Numbered from the stretch's first letter, positions 47,601-58,392 are shown. The stretch: DNA of 64,000 nucleotides from Plasmopara viticola (GCA_001695595.3 MBPM02000026.1:1-64000), one strand, 5' to 3'. Program-made: numbers and translations. Notes: generated by a model not told the origin, from the sequence alone.

Positions 47601-49400
47601 TAAATGCCGGTACAGACGCCAATTGAGGCAAAATTCCTTTAAAGGAAAGCCAGATGCTCAATAAGAATGACATAAAACAAATGACAAGACTTTGCTTTGA
47701 CAGATGTATTAAGGTCTAAATTTTAACGTCAAACTTAGATCTCTAACGCTAGTTTGATTGTAAGCTCTGTCGCGAAGCCGTGCTCAGATTGAAGCGTCAC
47801 AACATAAACACATAATCACATAAGCAGTATAATCAAAGTTAGAGCAAGTGCTGCTTGTTGATCTCTAATGCTGCCTCCATGAAAACAGAAAGACTTGCGC
47901 TCAAAAAGCTACGGCAAGACCAAAGTCTATCACAGTAACAATTTCACGTACTTCAGGGAATATGTCGAGTGCAGTCATGACCCCGACTTATAAAACTTGC
48001 TCCTGTTTATTTGCCTGGTTGCCAATTACTAGGGTAAGACGGGCGCTCACAAGCGGAAGCTTCCCAAAGCGCTCCTCTCACCGGTCAACCTTTCTACAGG
48101 AGATTATCTATTAAATGAGCTTTGCCATGTAGATGCTTAGATATTATTTATATGTGGCGCTTTGATTTCATTCATACGACTAATGTACTGCGACGACTTT
48201 TAGTTCGGGCATTTGCATCGTGCATATAGCAAAAACAATGCCATTCAGATCTCTATATGGCTCAATGTCAGGTGGGTTTCAGTGTCGCTCAAATCTTTAA
48301 AACTCCACAACTAAAGAGCTACGATGCTCATATAGCTTTGAGCTCGCTGAAAGTGAACATTCATGGTTACAACTTCTCTTTAGATGCAAGCTGAGCCCAC
48401 AAAATTAAATTCGTGAGGATGGCTAACATATTATCGTCACGTCCCAGAAATTAGACTATGCCAAGGCATCCACTTAATGCTTTTTTTCGCCATGAAGCAA
48501 GTCTTCGTATGTTAAGGTAAAGTCGACCAACCAACAAAAGCTACACAAAGTTGCTGAATTGTAATCAGCTAGTGCAAGTAGTATGAGATTTAGGTAACAT
48601 AGCTCAATCATCATCGACAGCGACAACTTCTTTGTGCTACCAAATATCTCACCGGGTCAGATCAGTATTCCCATTATACATCCGATCGTCGCTGGAGATA
48701 ATAAATTTGCGAAGATGATCGCATATTTGTTATCGTCAAAATTGTATTTTTATTATGTGGCTTCCTCTTCGTCTACTAAATGGCAAAAAGTGATTGGAGA
48801 AGCGGAGTAAGAGCCTGCAAGCATCACCCAAAGCCTAGAAGCCTAAAACATTCTCAGGCTTTTTGTATTGGGACTTTATAAACTGATTAGTAGCGTAGTG
48901 CGTTAGGTCTTCCATGTTTGCGACAGACCTGAAAAATGTGCCATAATATTTTTATTTTTGCAGGATTAGGCGGACATCAAGTCCTTTCCATGTAAGAGCA
49001 CCTAGAGCTCCGGCATTGGCTATTACCACAAGAGCAATGTGAGCTTATTAATGTATTTTGCGCTGAATAGGCATCGAGGAGGAGGAGGAGTTGGAAGTCT
49101 TGCACTTGTCACCAGCTCAAACTAATAAGCTATTTGTAAGCAAGAAAATTTAAGCAATTCTTTTGAATTAAACCGGAAAGTCCACGACAATTGACAATCA
49201 CTTGCAAGCTACTTTTGAACCTCTTACATGGGAGATCGGGATACGATTGGGTACCCTTCCGTAAAACTAGTTTAATGGTGTGTTTGATCTGCTGGAAACG
49301 CATGTAGGAGCAGCTGAAAGTAGCACTCCTTTTGGTAAGGTTAGAGTTCCGCTAGCGCTTACGTGAAAGCAGGGGAGGCGGAATCTCATTGGAACTTTAG
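47601..49400. other. Right-arm DNA without recognisable gene
   Basis: Mirrors 5,237-7,032. Many stops in all frames. Confidence 0.55.
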
Positions 49401-49715
49401 ATGAGCTTAGGGAGTAAATTACTGGTGCCACTTTCCATACAGATTGAAGTGACCATAGCCTTAAAGCAAGACCACCTCACACGCACTTTTTCAATTCATG
49501 TAGCGACTATCTATAAACAACTTGGATTGCTGCTCAAGAGGTGTTCAATAGTGAACTGGGTTGCTTTGCTAGAAGAACATGACGCCATGACTTTTCGGAG
49601 TACAGGATGGTGTTCGTGGGCAGGTGTTTATGCCGAGAAAATCAACATTCACTGTTATGGCTGCGACAAGCAAGATATATTAGTCTTGCCTGACCCCAGG
49701 TGGCCGGAAAATTAA
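49401..49715 (+). CDS. Conserved hypothetical frame at outer end of right arm (104 aa)
   Basis: Partner of 4,892-5,236, starting MSLGSKLLVPL and ending after DPRWPEN. Substitutions are spread but the frame and the CSWA/CYGCD cysteines are kept. This hints at past selection on the sequence, or at a coding origin. It cannot be told from sequence alone whether it is expressed. Confidence 0.35.
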   Translation: MSLGSKLLVPLSIQIEVTIALKQDHLTRTFSIHVATIYKQLGLLLKRCSIVNWVALLEEHDAMTFRSTGWCSWAGVYAEKINIHCYGCDKQDILVLPDPRWPEN

Positions 49716-49790
49716 ACTTTGCCGGAAGGGTCAAAATACCTTTGAAAAATTTGCACTTTTACACACGTCGATCACTTGTAGAGCAGAGCG

Positions 49791-51751
49791 CTTTTCTGTG
49801 TGAAATGTGAGTCTTTATTATTAACATGTGACTGATCCATATCATGTAAGTTTCGACCCTGAGGACTCAAAAACACGCAAGTGAGAGAACTGCAGCAGTG
49901 CGTACACGAAGACCTTTGTAGGATAAGTCAAGCGTGCCGAGGTCACACGCCGGCGAACAATTTCGGTCGTCCAAGATAAATTGGCCGATACAAGACGGCA
50001 CTGGTCAGTCTGATTTCGACCGGCTAATTGGACCACTGAAAACGTGGTTGTGAAGTCGGATGATTTTGACAAAGTTGAGTCATCCTTGTCCTCGATATGA
50101 ACAGATGTAGCCTACCCGTGGGCATACCGTATTTAAGAGAGTACAAGCCAAGTTAATTGATCCTATAGGTACTGGCCACGCAATGCCACGCAATAGGAAT
50201 GCTGTAAACCGTAATATTATCCCAGATGCACCTACTGCTTTTCCGGAGGAAGTACATTAACGCGAAATATCAAAAAAAATATGGAAGTCGTGACGATGTC
50301 GTTAAGACCATTTCATTGGCAAAAGCGGCTGGCGAAAACGCTAAAGATAGCATTTTAAATTGAAAATAATAGTTTCGAAGGTAAGCAGGCACCAGATTCG
50401 GGTAGTGAAGCTACGCAAGCGGAGCCCGTCGGCTGGAAAGGCAAAGTGAGCAGCATTGCTCCACTAATAGAGAAGAAGATTCTGCTGAAAAAGGTGTTAA
50501 CTTAACTCCGTAATAAGAGAAACAAAAATGCGATCCTCTCGAGTCATAGACAACACCGTGGGCATCGAAAACGATTCAGCTCAGAAATTATTAAGAGCTG
50601 TAATGGACATCTCGTCACGGTAGGTGTGCTTCGATTAAATGCACTTCCGGATGTTTCCGAATGAATGGGTCTTAAAAAATTTCCGCTACTTATTTATTCA
50701 GTCAATTTGTACTAAAAATAAGTGGATGTAATTTAGAGATTGAGCTTTTAAAGGATAGAAACATACTGAACGAATCTGTCTTGTCAAGCAGCGAACGTTG
50801 TCCGCAATGCTACCTACAACAACATGTTGCTAGAAACACAACTAGGGATTCAGACAGGCCACGGCAGCATTATGGCTCGTCGTTTCAAAATCACACGAGC
50901 CACCGCTTCGGCTCATGCCGAGTTTGGCGTAGAAGTACGTCGTCGTTTGGTAGGGCGCTCCGCCAAATGCTAGTAATACATATATATTGGTACAATCCGC
51001 AGGAATTTGTGGCTGCAAGGTTCTAGAGCATTAAGTAAGGTCTACACGTCCAGATGTTTCATACTTATCATAGAAGAGTGACAGGCTTTGGATTATATAA
51101 TGAGATGGCTGAAAGCTATCAGTCAAGCGTTGGCACTACAAAATTCCGTTGATTGCTCTCCAATCAATATCTTTTTCGAATTTGCTTCAAGTCACACATA
51201 CTCAGTCGCTGTATCTTGGCTATAGGTGGTGTTATGACGTTGTAAAGGAGCAGTTGCTCAAGTTCGCTCGCTAAGAAGGTAATTGTTATATGAGAGAAAG
51301 AGTCCATCCACAAAATCTGTGCCATGCTGGCAACATTGCTACAGCCTTCCTAACACATATAGATTAATATAAGTTCATATCACGTAGCAAGGCGTTCTAA
51401 AGAAAAAAAATAATTTGGCAGGACTAAAGCTTCAGATCGGTAAGGTTTTGCTTCAGTGGCGTCGCTGAGAGATTATCTTTCACGCCAAACTTACAAATTT
51501 ACAATATTGTGATGCGATCTTGATGATAGAGGTCTACTATATGTGCGACACACATTTTTAGCGGTAATTCAGAAATCTAGAGCACATATTTTTGAACCTT
51601 AGAGTTATTCCCTTTATTTCATACGTCGGTTGCATGGCGGTTAACATCTTGATGACAAGGCGCAAGATGTCATTACTTGTCTCTATAAGCTGAAAGCGAC
51701 ATTCAACGTGAGCTAAACGTGTCGCCACTGGCCTTCGTGTCGTCACGGTAG
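49791..51751. other. Intergenic DNA between the right arm and the coiled-coil gene
   Basis: Only fragments are readable, such as RVIDNTVGIENDSAQKLL near 50,540 and a 33-codon MARRFKITRATASAHAEFG frame at 50,872. These may be relics. The promoter of the gene at 51,752 must lie near the right end, but I see no certain core element. Confidence 0.5.
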
Positions 51752-54700
51752 ATGGACGAAGCGACTGGCGGGACTTTGCAGCCTTTGTCTTCCCAGGAAG
51801 TGCAAAGATTCTACCGGTCGCCTCCTTTGCCAGAGCTCGCGCTTGAGCTTGATGAGCTCGTGCATAATAAAGAGCACGTTGAAAGCTGCGATGGGGACGA
51901 CGAGTACAAGAACAACGACAGCAAAACCTCTCACAAACAATGTCAACTAATCGATCACGATGCACAGCGCATGGAACCACCGTTGCAGCGCAACTTAAAG
52001 CAACAACTCGCCCATTACGAACGTCAGTGCCAGATGGTTAGAAAATTGCAAACCGAATCGCTTGCATCGTCATTCGAAAGTACTTTTTTCCATGATCAGA
52101 AATCGACAACGTTCGAAGACCATTTAGATTGTCCGTTGTCCGTATCTGAAGATCGCATCAAAGGACAGGCTTGCACAGAGGCACAAAGCAAATGTGTACT
52201 AAAATCTGAAAAGATTCATTCTGACGCTCCAGCAACGTCTTTTGAGAGAATGGATCTTCAAGAATCATCGAACGACGCATTAAGCCGTCAATTGAAGCTT
52301 TTTAGTCGTGTACAGTTGGAAAACAATCGTTTTTGTCAAGAAATGCGGGTGTTGCGAGAGCAAAATGAGGGTTTGAAACGGCAGAATGAGAATCGAGAGG
52401 AGGAAGTCAAGCGCTTACGAGAGCAAGTATTTAAGGTTAAAGTCTTTAAACAGCGTAGCCAAGTGTGTCAAGCGACGGCAGGACAGATGGAAAAGAAAGT
52501 GAAGATGATGCAGAAAACAATCATGACAACACAAGCTGAGAATTGTGACTTACAGGCAGCTCTTCAAGAAGCAAGAGACTTGAACAGTCAGTTGCGATCC
52601 GAGTGTCAATTGGAGGTTTCAGAGTTGAAGCTGCAAATAAAACGCTGGAAACGCAAGACAAAGCAACTTTATCAACAGGAACATCACACGAATGAAGACA
52701 TTGAGTGGTACAAGAAGACGATTTTGTCTTTAGAGCAAGATGTGATTGAGACACGATCGATAGTGGACGAGAAGAAGCATGAACTTGATCATTTTGCTAC
52801 CTTGATTAAAGAAAAGACTATTTATGCCGAGTTTGTAGAGACTTCTGCTGCGCATCGTGTTGCTGGATTAAAAGAAAGGATTGAAAAGTTGCAAGAGGAA
52901 AAAGATTTCGAGTGTAGGAAGCGCAGGGAGGTGGAAATTGTACGCTGCAACTTGGGTTCGCAAACGGAACGCATGCAAGCAGAGAATGCATTGCTCTTGG
53001 AAAAGCAACGAGAGCTTGAACAACAGAATGGATCTCTCCAAGAGCATTTGGAAGAGCGTAAGCAAGCACTTCAGCATCAACTCGAAAAAGAAACTATGCA
53101 AAGAGAAGAACACCTCGCTAAGCAAAAAAGTGACGCTGCAGTTATGAAAAGTCTACGTGACGATTACGCTATCCTTGACACTCGCTTTAAAGAAGTACAA
53201 GCAGGAGCAAATGAGCTAAAAACACTAGTTGCGGATGAAGCTCGTGGCATTTACAGGCATGCTGAGGCGCTGCGGCAGTATGTTGAGAAAGCACTTGATG
53301 ACACAGGCCATTGTGATGCATTTTCGCTGTTAGATCAAGAGGATTTGGACCAATCGTGTCGTGAAGCGCAAGTGCCTGAGCTTCTTGTCGTGCGAGATGC
53401 AGTCTCTAAACTGCAAGCTGAAACGACGACTCTTGTGCTCGCGTTTCAACGTCTGCAACATGTGGTTTGTCAGCAAAAAGATGAACTTGTGCTTGCAATT
53501 GATCATGCCGCTAAGCTGGAGCAATTGCGGGCACAAGATGCTGAAAAGAAAAAAGAGCTGCGGGAACAGCGCAAAGTGGCTGAGGAGGCACGCGAAATTG
53601 TCAATCAAGAAAAGCGTGAGATTTTAAATCGGAGTGAACAAAATTGCAAGCGTGAGAAAGAAGTTAAGACCGAGCTGACAAAGTGTGAAGGACTTGTTTA
53701 CACGCTGCGAAAGATGGTACACAGTGCATTAGAAACGGATCACACAACACAAAGTATTGATTTTGATCGTGGAGAATCGCTTGTCGAGTCATTTTCATTG
53801 CTTAAGAAAGAAGTTGATAATCTGGTGGCCATGAAATTTCACTGGCGAAGTGTAAGTGAGAAACATTGTAACGACGTCAAAGAAGTGCAAGCACAGATGC
53901 AACGTTTAGAAGAGGACATTGCTACGAAAATGATGAGAGATGAGAAAACAGTGGACGAAATCGAGCGTGTTTACAACAACAAGACGCAAGTGCAACAGCT
54001 TTACTTTGAAAAATGCGTTGCTCATTTGGCAAATGAACAAACTTCGCTTCAGGCGAAACTTCAAGATGTATATGTGAAAGTTGCCGAAAAAGAGAGAAGA
54101 ATTGCAGAGCTGCAGCAAATGCTCAATACGATAGAGGGAGATCTTCCTGAGTTCGTTTCAATACTTCATCTCTTTAGTCTCGTCGTGCAACCACTACTTC
54201 TTCAAGTTGGTGATTTACAAGCACAAAAGCGCTATCTCTTACTCGAAAACGCCGAGTTTGCACAAATTCATCAAGAGATCGAGTGTGTTGGTCACGTGCT
54301 GAGAGATATAATGCCGGCTACGAAGCAGGAGGACGGAAAGCTTTTCAAAAGACAGCGTCGACGAGTGTTTCGACGTGCAGTTTTTGCTGTGTTTGCTGTA
54401 AATCGATTTCGTACTTCAGCTATTGATCTCCAGAGCCCGTACGGACTTTCTGCTCCGGTTGAAACGTCAAGGAGAAAGGCTTGTGCAATGATCGCACAAT
54501 GTTTAGTAATCAAGGTGTTGCTTCCACGGCAATCCTTATCAATATTTGATTTTCGTCCGCTGTTGGATCGGTTAAAGAAAATAGATTTTTCGAGAAAAAT
54601 GGCAGAAGTCACCGACTTGAATTCGACACTATCGAGGAATTTACCAGTCTATCTTGGTGATCTAATTTATAGCGTTGTGGTGGTCTTGAATCCCGCGTTG

Positions 54701-55963
54701 AAGGAGCTATTTGCGGCAACTGACGACAAACGTTTCCATCGCAAAGAGCGGCGTGCTCAACACGATGGTTTACCGACGACGGCTCTGATCCGAAAAGGGA
54801 TATTAGCTCTTGGGAAGCAAGTAAAAGACTTGCACTATCTGCGAAATTCGTTACAGCAAGAGAACGACGAGTTTCACTCTCAACTTGATGAGCAGACCGA
54901 TAGCTTAAAAGAAATGCACAATTTGTTAACGAGGACTGAGGAACTTCAACATGAAATGGCGGCTTTACGTAGTCAAACCGACAACGAGTTACACGAAGCG
55001 CGAGGCAAATTTGAAGCAAAGTGTCAGGAAATACAACTTAAGGAAGCCGATCTAATCGCCGCGCAAGCTAAAATCACAACGTTGCAGAGCGAAATTAAAA
55101 AAGTGGAAGTTGACAAGCTTACGTTGCAACGTGAGTTTGAGCAATCGAAGAACAGCTGCGTGCAGGAAGAAGAGAAAGCGAAGAAATTGACATTGGTAGC
55201 ACGCCGACTAGACGAGGAGGTTCGTAGTCTTAAACAGGCAATTAAAACTGCACACGATCTTTATCAAAAGGTGAGTTGGCAACTGGAACAGGAGGTGCAG
55301 GAGAAGGCAACACTGCACACCATGGTGAACCAATTTCGTCAAAAAGAGAAAAAAACAGCTTGCGGTTTGCGTAAAGAAAGATTACAGGAAGTGGAAAAAA
55401 ATGTTCAGGACGATAAATGTGCTGAGAGATTATATACCAAGACATCAATATCGAATAAAACGTATGATGAGAAAGCCACAAGGCCGATGATGAAGTCAAG
55501 AGACCACGATTTTATTGCACATAACTTTGACCCTTATGCATGTGATACGACGCAATCTCCACACGAACGAAATGGTAAAGATAACGTGCATGACGGAATT
55601 TATGAATATGGTGAAGACATACGTCCGTCATCGTTAGTTTTGCCTCTGCCACCACAGGAACTTTTAACCAAGTTTTCTCGTTCCAAAGATGTCGAGGGCT
55701 TTATGAGAGACTGGCAGCATTTAAATGTATCAATGGCGTTTCTAGAATCACCAAAAGAAAACCTTTTGAGCGAGAAACGAAGGCGTGAAAAGGAGAGTGA
55801 CAAGCTCAATGCCATAATGTTCGATTACATGGACAAAATGGACAATAAATTGAACCAAGTGTATGGCATTCCGCCCTCATCTGTGATCCAGCGCTCCACG
55901 CTTCGTCTTGATACCAGTGCGTCGAAAGAATTTAGATCAAGTGATAAAGATATCGAGGGCTGA
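51752..55963 (+). CDS. Large coiled-coil protein (1,403 aa), conserved-looking, function unknown
   Basis: A single uninterrupted 1,403-codon frame, by far the best gene in the window. After a variable N-terminus, residues about 180-790 are Glu/Gln/Lys-rich heptad-like coiled coil. Residues about 798-1,015 are a more globular, hydrophobic part that includes a basic RRVFRRAVFAVFAVNRF stretch near residue 865. A second coiled coil spans about 1,028-1,215. The C-terminal tail (from about 1,290) has a proline-containing PLPPQELL segment and a KRRREKE basic patch. No signal peptide or clear membrane segment is visible. Such layouts are typical of scaffold, centrosomal or ciliary proteins. The central block reminded me weakly of the CCDC171 type, which I could not test. 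The first ATG of the frame is chosen; no intron is needed. The gene is convergent with the Myb-like gene at 56,751-57,653, with a SINE between them. Confidence 0.9.
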   Translation: MDEATGGTLQPLSSQEVQRFYRSPPLPELALELDELVHNKEHVESCDGDDEYKNNDSKTSHKQCQLIDHDAQRMEPPLQRNLKQQLAHYERQCQMVRKLQTESLASSFESTFFHDQKSTTFEDHLDCPLSVSEDRIKGQACTEAQSKCVLKSEKIHSDAPATSFERMDLQESSNDALSRQLKLFSRVQLENNRFCQEMRVLREQNEGLKRQNENREEEVKRLREQVFKVKVFKQRSQVCQATAGQMEKKVKMMQKTIMTTQAENCDLQAALQEARDLNSQLRSECQLEVSELKLQIKRWKRKTKQLYQQEHHTNEDIEWYKKTILSLEQDVIETRSIVDEKKHELDHFATLIKEKTIYAEFVETSAAHRVAGLKERIEKLQEEKDFECRKRREVEIVRCNLGSQTERMQAENALLLEKQRELEQQNGSLQEHLEERKQALQHQLEKETMQREEHLAKQKSDAAVMKSLRDDYAILDTRFKEVQAGANELKTLVADEARGIYRHAEALRQYVEKALDDTGHCDAFSLLDQEDLDQSCREAQVPELLVVRDAVSKLQAETTTLVLAFQRLQHVVCQQKDELVLAIDHAAKLEQLRAQDAEKKKELREQRKVAEEAREIVNQEKREILNRSEQNCKREKEVKTELTKCEGLVYTLRKMVHSALETDHTTQSIDFDRGESLVESFSLLKKEVDNLVAMKFHWRSVSEKHCNDVKEVQAQMQRLEEDIATKMMRDEKTVDEIERVYNNKTQVQQLYFEKCVAHLANEQTSLQAKLQDVYVKVAEKERRIAELQQMLNTIEGDLPEFVSILHLFSLVVQPLLLQVGDLQAQKRYLLLENAEFAQIHQEIECVGHVLRDIMPATKQEDGKLFKRQRRRVFRRAVFAVFAVNRFRTSAIDLQSPYGLSAPVETSRRKACAMIAQCLVIKVLLPRQSLSIFDFRPLLDRLKKIDFSRKMAEVTDLNSTLSRNLPVYLGDLIYSVVVVLNPALKELFAATDDKRFHRKERRAQHDGLPTTALIRKGILALGKQVKDLHYLRNSLQQENDEFHSQLDEQTDSLKEMHNLLTRTEELQHEMAALRSQTDNELHEARGKFEAKCQEIQLKEADLIAAQAKITTLQSEIKKVEVDKLTLQREFEQSKNSCVQEEEKAKKLTLVARRLDEEVRSLKQAIKTAHDLYQKVSWQLEQEVQEKATLHTMVNQFRQKEKKTACGLRKERLQEVEKNVQDDKCAERLYTKTSISNKTYDEKATRPMMKSRDHDFIAHNFDPYACDTTQSPHERNGKDNVHDGIYEYGEDIRPSSLVLPLPPQELLTKFSRSKDVEGFMRDWQHLNVSMAFLESPKENLLSEKRRREKESDKLNAIMFDYMDKMDNKLNQVYGIPPSSVIQRSTLRLDTSASKEFRSSDKDIEG

Positions 55964-56195
55964 AGGAACGATGTTTTGTTAAATGATCCTGTTGTGGAAT
56001 CGAGTAAGTTGTGCGTGAGTTATCGTGATTAATTATTTGTGCAAGCTATCTTTTGTATCAATCTCTTACAACACTGTCCTCACGGAGGTCGATTACGTCC
56101 AGCAAAAAGAGCGTATTGACAATTGACAATTTAAAGCCATTATTGTGAAGCCGATTGTCAATCTGGTAGACATTTCCGTTTATAATGGGGACGAA

Positions 56196-56522
56196 AGCTT
56201 GGAAAAGGTTGGGGTGACGCCCTCCTTCCAAGCGCGGGGGCTAAATGCTCGCGCGCTTCGGGCAGGTGCTCTCGGGCATCTGCAGGTCTCTAATGAGTAT
56301 CACCCTCGACGCGACGGTCTCCAGCACCAGGGCGCCACCTGGGCTCTTACCAAGTCAGAGCTAAACAAAATAATGGAAGACCCTCACGACCTCGGTGCTG
56401 GCTGCACTGCCCGCCGAACGAGACCTGACGTATGCGGACACCACTCTATGCCGTGGACTAGCCAGACTGAGCCTAGCACGTGCATAACTTGGCAACGCGA
56501 TAACGTAATACAATACAATACA
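56196..56522 (+). mobile_element. SINE-like retroposon, copy C (full length, 327 bp)
   Basis: Flanked by an exact 12-bp target-site duplication AATGGGGACGAA (56,184-56,195 and 56,523-56,534). The body starts AGCTTGGAAAAGGTTGG and ends in a pentamer tail of three AATAC units. Both are hallmarks of LINE-mobilised retroposons. The same body occurs at 25,853-26,173 and 9,603-9,839. The first about 37 bases can pair (GCTTGGAA ... TTCCAAGC). I could not identify clear tRNA A and B boxes, so the origin of the head is open. It sits in the 3' intergenic space between two convergent genes. A 137-codon reading frame across it (56,145-56,558) is incidental. Confidence 0.85.
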
Positions 56523-56750
56523 AATGGGGACGAACAATTATCTTTTTGGGTAAATTGATACTTTATACTATTGAGTTATTAAGCGGCGCTTTCTCAAAAA
56601 ATTAGCTTTACTAAGTTGTGTACATAATTACTATAAAAGTGGTCGATATAAACTCGCAAGTTCGCAATAATAATTGCTACTTTAAACAAATGCTTGGCAA
56701 GGCTCGTTTGTTTACAATAATTATGAAGCATCCTCCTATCTGGCCGGCAA

Positions 56751-57653
56751 CTAGACAATCTCAAGCTGCCGCGGCTGCGTTAAAGTTCCATCCTTTTCGC
56801 TATTGTATGCACTGTAGTCTTCACTCTCGACACAAATTTGCTCTTTTGTTTCAGACTCCATCTCTGCTGTCGACTTCATCACGTCCTGCTCCACTGTCTC
56901 TATCCCCAAAGTCTTTTTATTCGTTGTTGCCTCCGTCTTTGCTTGCAACGACTCTGTAGTCTGTTCTTCAGCACCTCCTAGGTGCAAAATCTGAGCCAGT
57001 GACGGCAAATTATTGTTACTGGGCGAGCCTTGTGTACCTGCATCGTCCACTAATGCTATAGGATTCACCGTCACACATGCTTCGACGTCCATTAATTCCG
57101 ATTTTTCCTGATTTATGGTGGTGGCTTGTTGCGCGAGGATGTTCAGGAGCTGGTCATTCGTGACGCCAGCCGCAGCTGCTGCCGCGGCTACCGCCTCTGC
57201 ATTAATCTTAAGCTGCAAATCGGCCACGCCATAGGGTGATACAATCGTTTGAGGTTCGCCGATAAAGTCGGCTCGGATGTCCACAGGCGCTGGACCGGAG
57301 GTCGTCGGACTGGCATTCGTACTTGGTTTCTTTTGGTTACGCAACCCACGCTGACGTCGGTGGATCTTTTGACGGTACTTTTGAGCATGGGTCATCGTCT
57401 GACGCGGTGTTTTTGTACCAATAAAGTCGGCCACTTTCTTCCAAGGACCGGCTGGAAACTTTTCAAGCGCCGCAAGGAAACGCTCGTGCTCTTCTTTCGT
57501 CCACATTTGGATCTTGTTTTTGGCTGACATGACCACGGCGCCTGCCTTGGCTTCTGTAGGCCGCAAACGAATGATCTTTTCCTTCGCAGCACCATCCGCA
57601 GTATCGGGCGCTTGCTCAAAGAGCTGGTTGTATACGTTGCGTGAGATGGTCAT
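56751..57653 (-). CDS. Myb-like DNA-binding protein, SHAQKYF-related class (300 aa)
   Basis: An intact 300-codon frame. Residues about 47-105 form one Myb/SANT-like repeat. WTKEEHERFLAALEKFP gives the first tryptophan helix and PAGPWKKVADFIGT the second. The recognition helix TPRQTMTHAQKYRQK carries THAQKY, a variant of the SHAQKYF signature of one-repeat Myb proteins of plants and stramenopiles. A basic tail (KIHRRQRGLRNQKK) follows and may be a nuclear localisation signal. The rest contains an alanine run (EAVAAAAAAAG) and an acidic/Gln-rich C-terminus that could be an activation region. The expected role is a sequence-specific nuclear transcription regulator; targets cannot be inferred. 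The start is the first ATG, shortly upstream of the Myb repeat. The C-terminus faces the coiled-coil gene across 0.8 kb. Confidence 0.92.
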   Translation of the reverse strand: MTISRNVYNQLFEQAPDTADGAAKEKIIRLRPTEAKAGAVVMSAKNKIQMWTKEEHERFLAALEKFPAGPWKKVADFIGTKTPRQTMTHAQKYRQKIHRRQRGLRNQKKPSTNASPTTSGPAPVDIRADFIGEPQTIVSPYGVADLQLKINAEAVAAAAAAAGVTNDQLLNILAQQATTINQEKSELMDVEACVTVNPIALVDDAGTQGSPSNNNLPSLAQILHLGGAEEQTTESLQAKTEATTNKKTLGIETVEQDVMKSTAEMESETKEQICVESEDYSAYNSEKDGTLTQPRQLEIV

Positions 57654-58005
57654 GACGGGCGTCGAGGAAGGGCCTGGAGACTGGCTCGCGACACGACACT
57701 ACTAAGGTTTGTATGGCATTATGCCTGCATGTGGTTGGTAGAAATGAAATCCTGACGTCGTACTGGATCTTAGGATTAGGACCTTTTTCCATTATAAGCA
57801 AGACAAAGATTATGTGATAAGAGAGAAGGCATACATGATGTGAGATCTTGGGTTCAAGAGCGCAATAAAGTGGTGTGTATTAATAAAGTATTATATATGC
57901 GTTTGACATCCTACCTTTAGTTCAAAACAAGCGTTTACAATAATGGTAAGGATCTCTCACCATACGTAACAAGTATATATTTCGTTTGGGGCGCCATTGT
58001 TCCGT

Positions 58006-58392
58006 TTAGATGGAAAACCAGCTATTAACTTGTAAGCTCAGCTTTGTGTAAGTACCAATAAGAGTTCCCTCCACACAGACTAGAAGGACAAAATATAATA
58101 TAGAGATATAAGTGTTGTTCATTGCTCTTGCAAAAAGTCTCACAATGACCAAACAGGCAGCAAAGAAGGCTGCTAGTTGGGTGATTTTTGTAAGACGACC
58201 GATCCAGCTACTAAGGAGACCGCTTTGGCGCATTTGCACCAAAGGTGCCCAAGGCTGCCCTCGAACCAGCATGCTTCTAGGGCTGCGAATTAAAAGTGGC
58301 CCACACACCAAAAATTGCTCGGGCAAAAATACTGGAGGAGCCACTTGACAAAAAGTTGTCGCATTCACTCGGTGGCTCATAAACACGTGCAC
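58006..58392 (-). CDS. Uncertain hydrophobic frame (128 aa)
   Basis: Contains two hydrophobic stretches (QLAAFFAACLVIVRLFA and ISILYFVLLVCVEGTLIGTY) and an Arg-rich first half. No homologue elsewhere in the window and no recognised motif. It lies about 0.35 kb upstream of the Myb-like gene on the same strand. It could be a membrane protein or a chance frame. Confidence 0.2.
   Translation of the reverse strand: MHVFMSHRVNATTFCQVAPPVFLPEQFLVCGPLLIRSPRSMLVRGQPWAPLVQMRQSGLLSSWIGRLTKITQLAAFFAACLVIVRLFARAMNNTYISILYFVLLVCVEGTLIGTYTKLSLQVNSWFSI

Larger units (their letters stand above)
39755..49790. repeat. Right arm of a ~10-kb inverted segmental duplication
   Basis: This is the inverted partner of 4,850-15,105. 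It lacks the left arm's SINE and a short stretch next to it, and keeps the CRN Walker B region that the left arm lost. On the inner side the CRN-flanking repeat continues to 39,410, beyond the point where the left arm ends. Point differences and small indels are spread throughout. This argues against a recent assembly duplicate and for an old duplication. Confidence 0.9.

Noticed and set aside
4850..49790. Inverted duplication as an assembly artefact of near-identical haplotypes
   Set aside because: Arms are inverted, differ by many substitutions and indels, and include a SINE filled/empty pair and different CRN lesions. Old duplication is the simpler reading, though reads should confirm it.
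52500..55815. Many antisense and out-of-phase frames inside the coiled-coil gene
   Set aside because: They are shadows of the 1,403-codon gene, with composition mirroring Glu/Lys/Gln codons.
56145..56558. 137-codon frame across the SINE copy at 56.2 kb, with similar frames at 25,804-26,157 and 9,531-9,837
   Set aside because: The frames start and stop in flanking DNA, and the shared part is the retroposon body. Target duplications and pentamer tail explain the similarity better than a protein family.
57249..57527. Plus-strand 92-codon frame inside the Myb-like gene
   Set aside because: Antisense to the Myb repeat, with no recognisable content.
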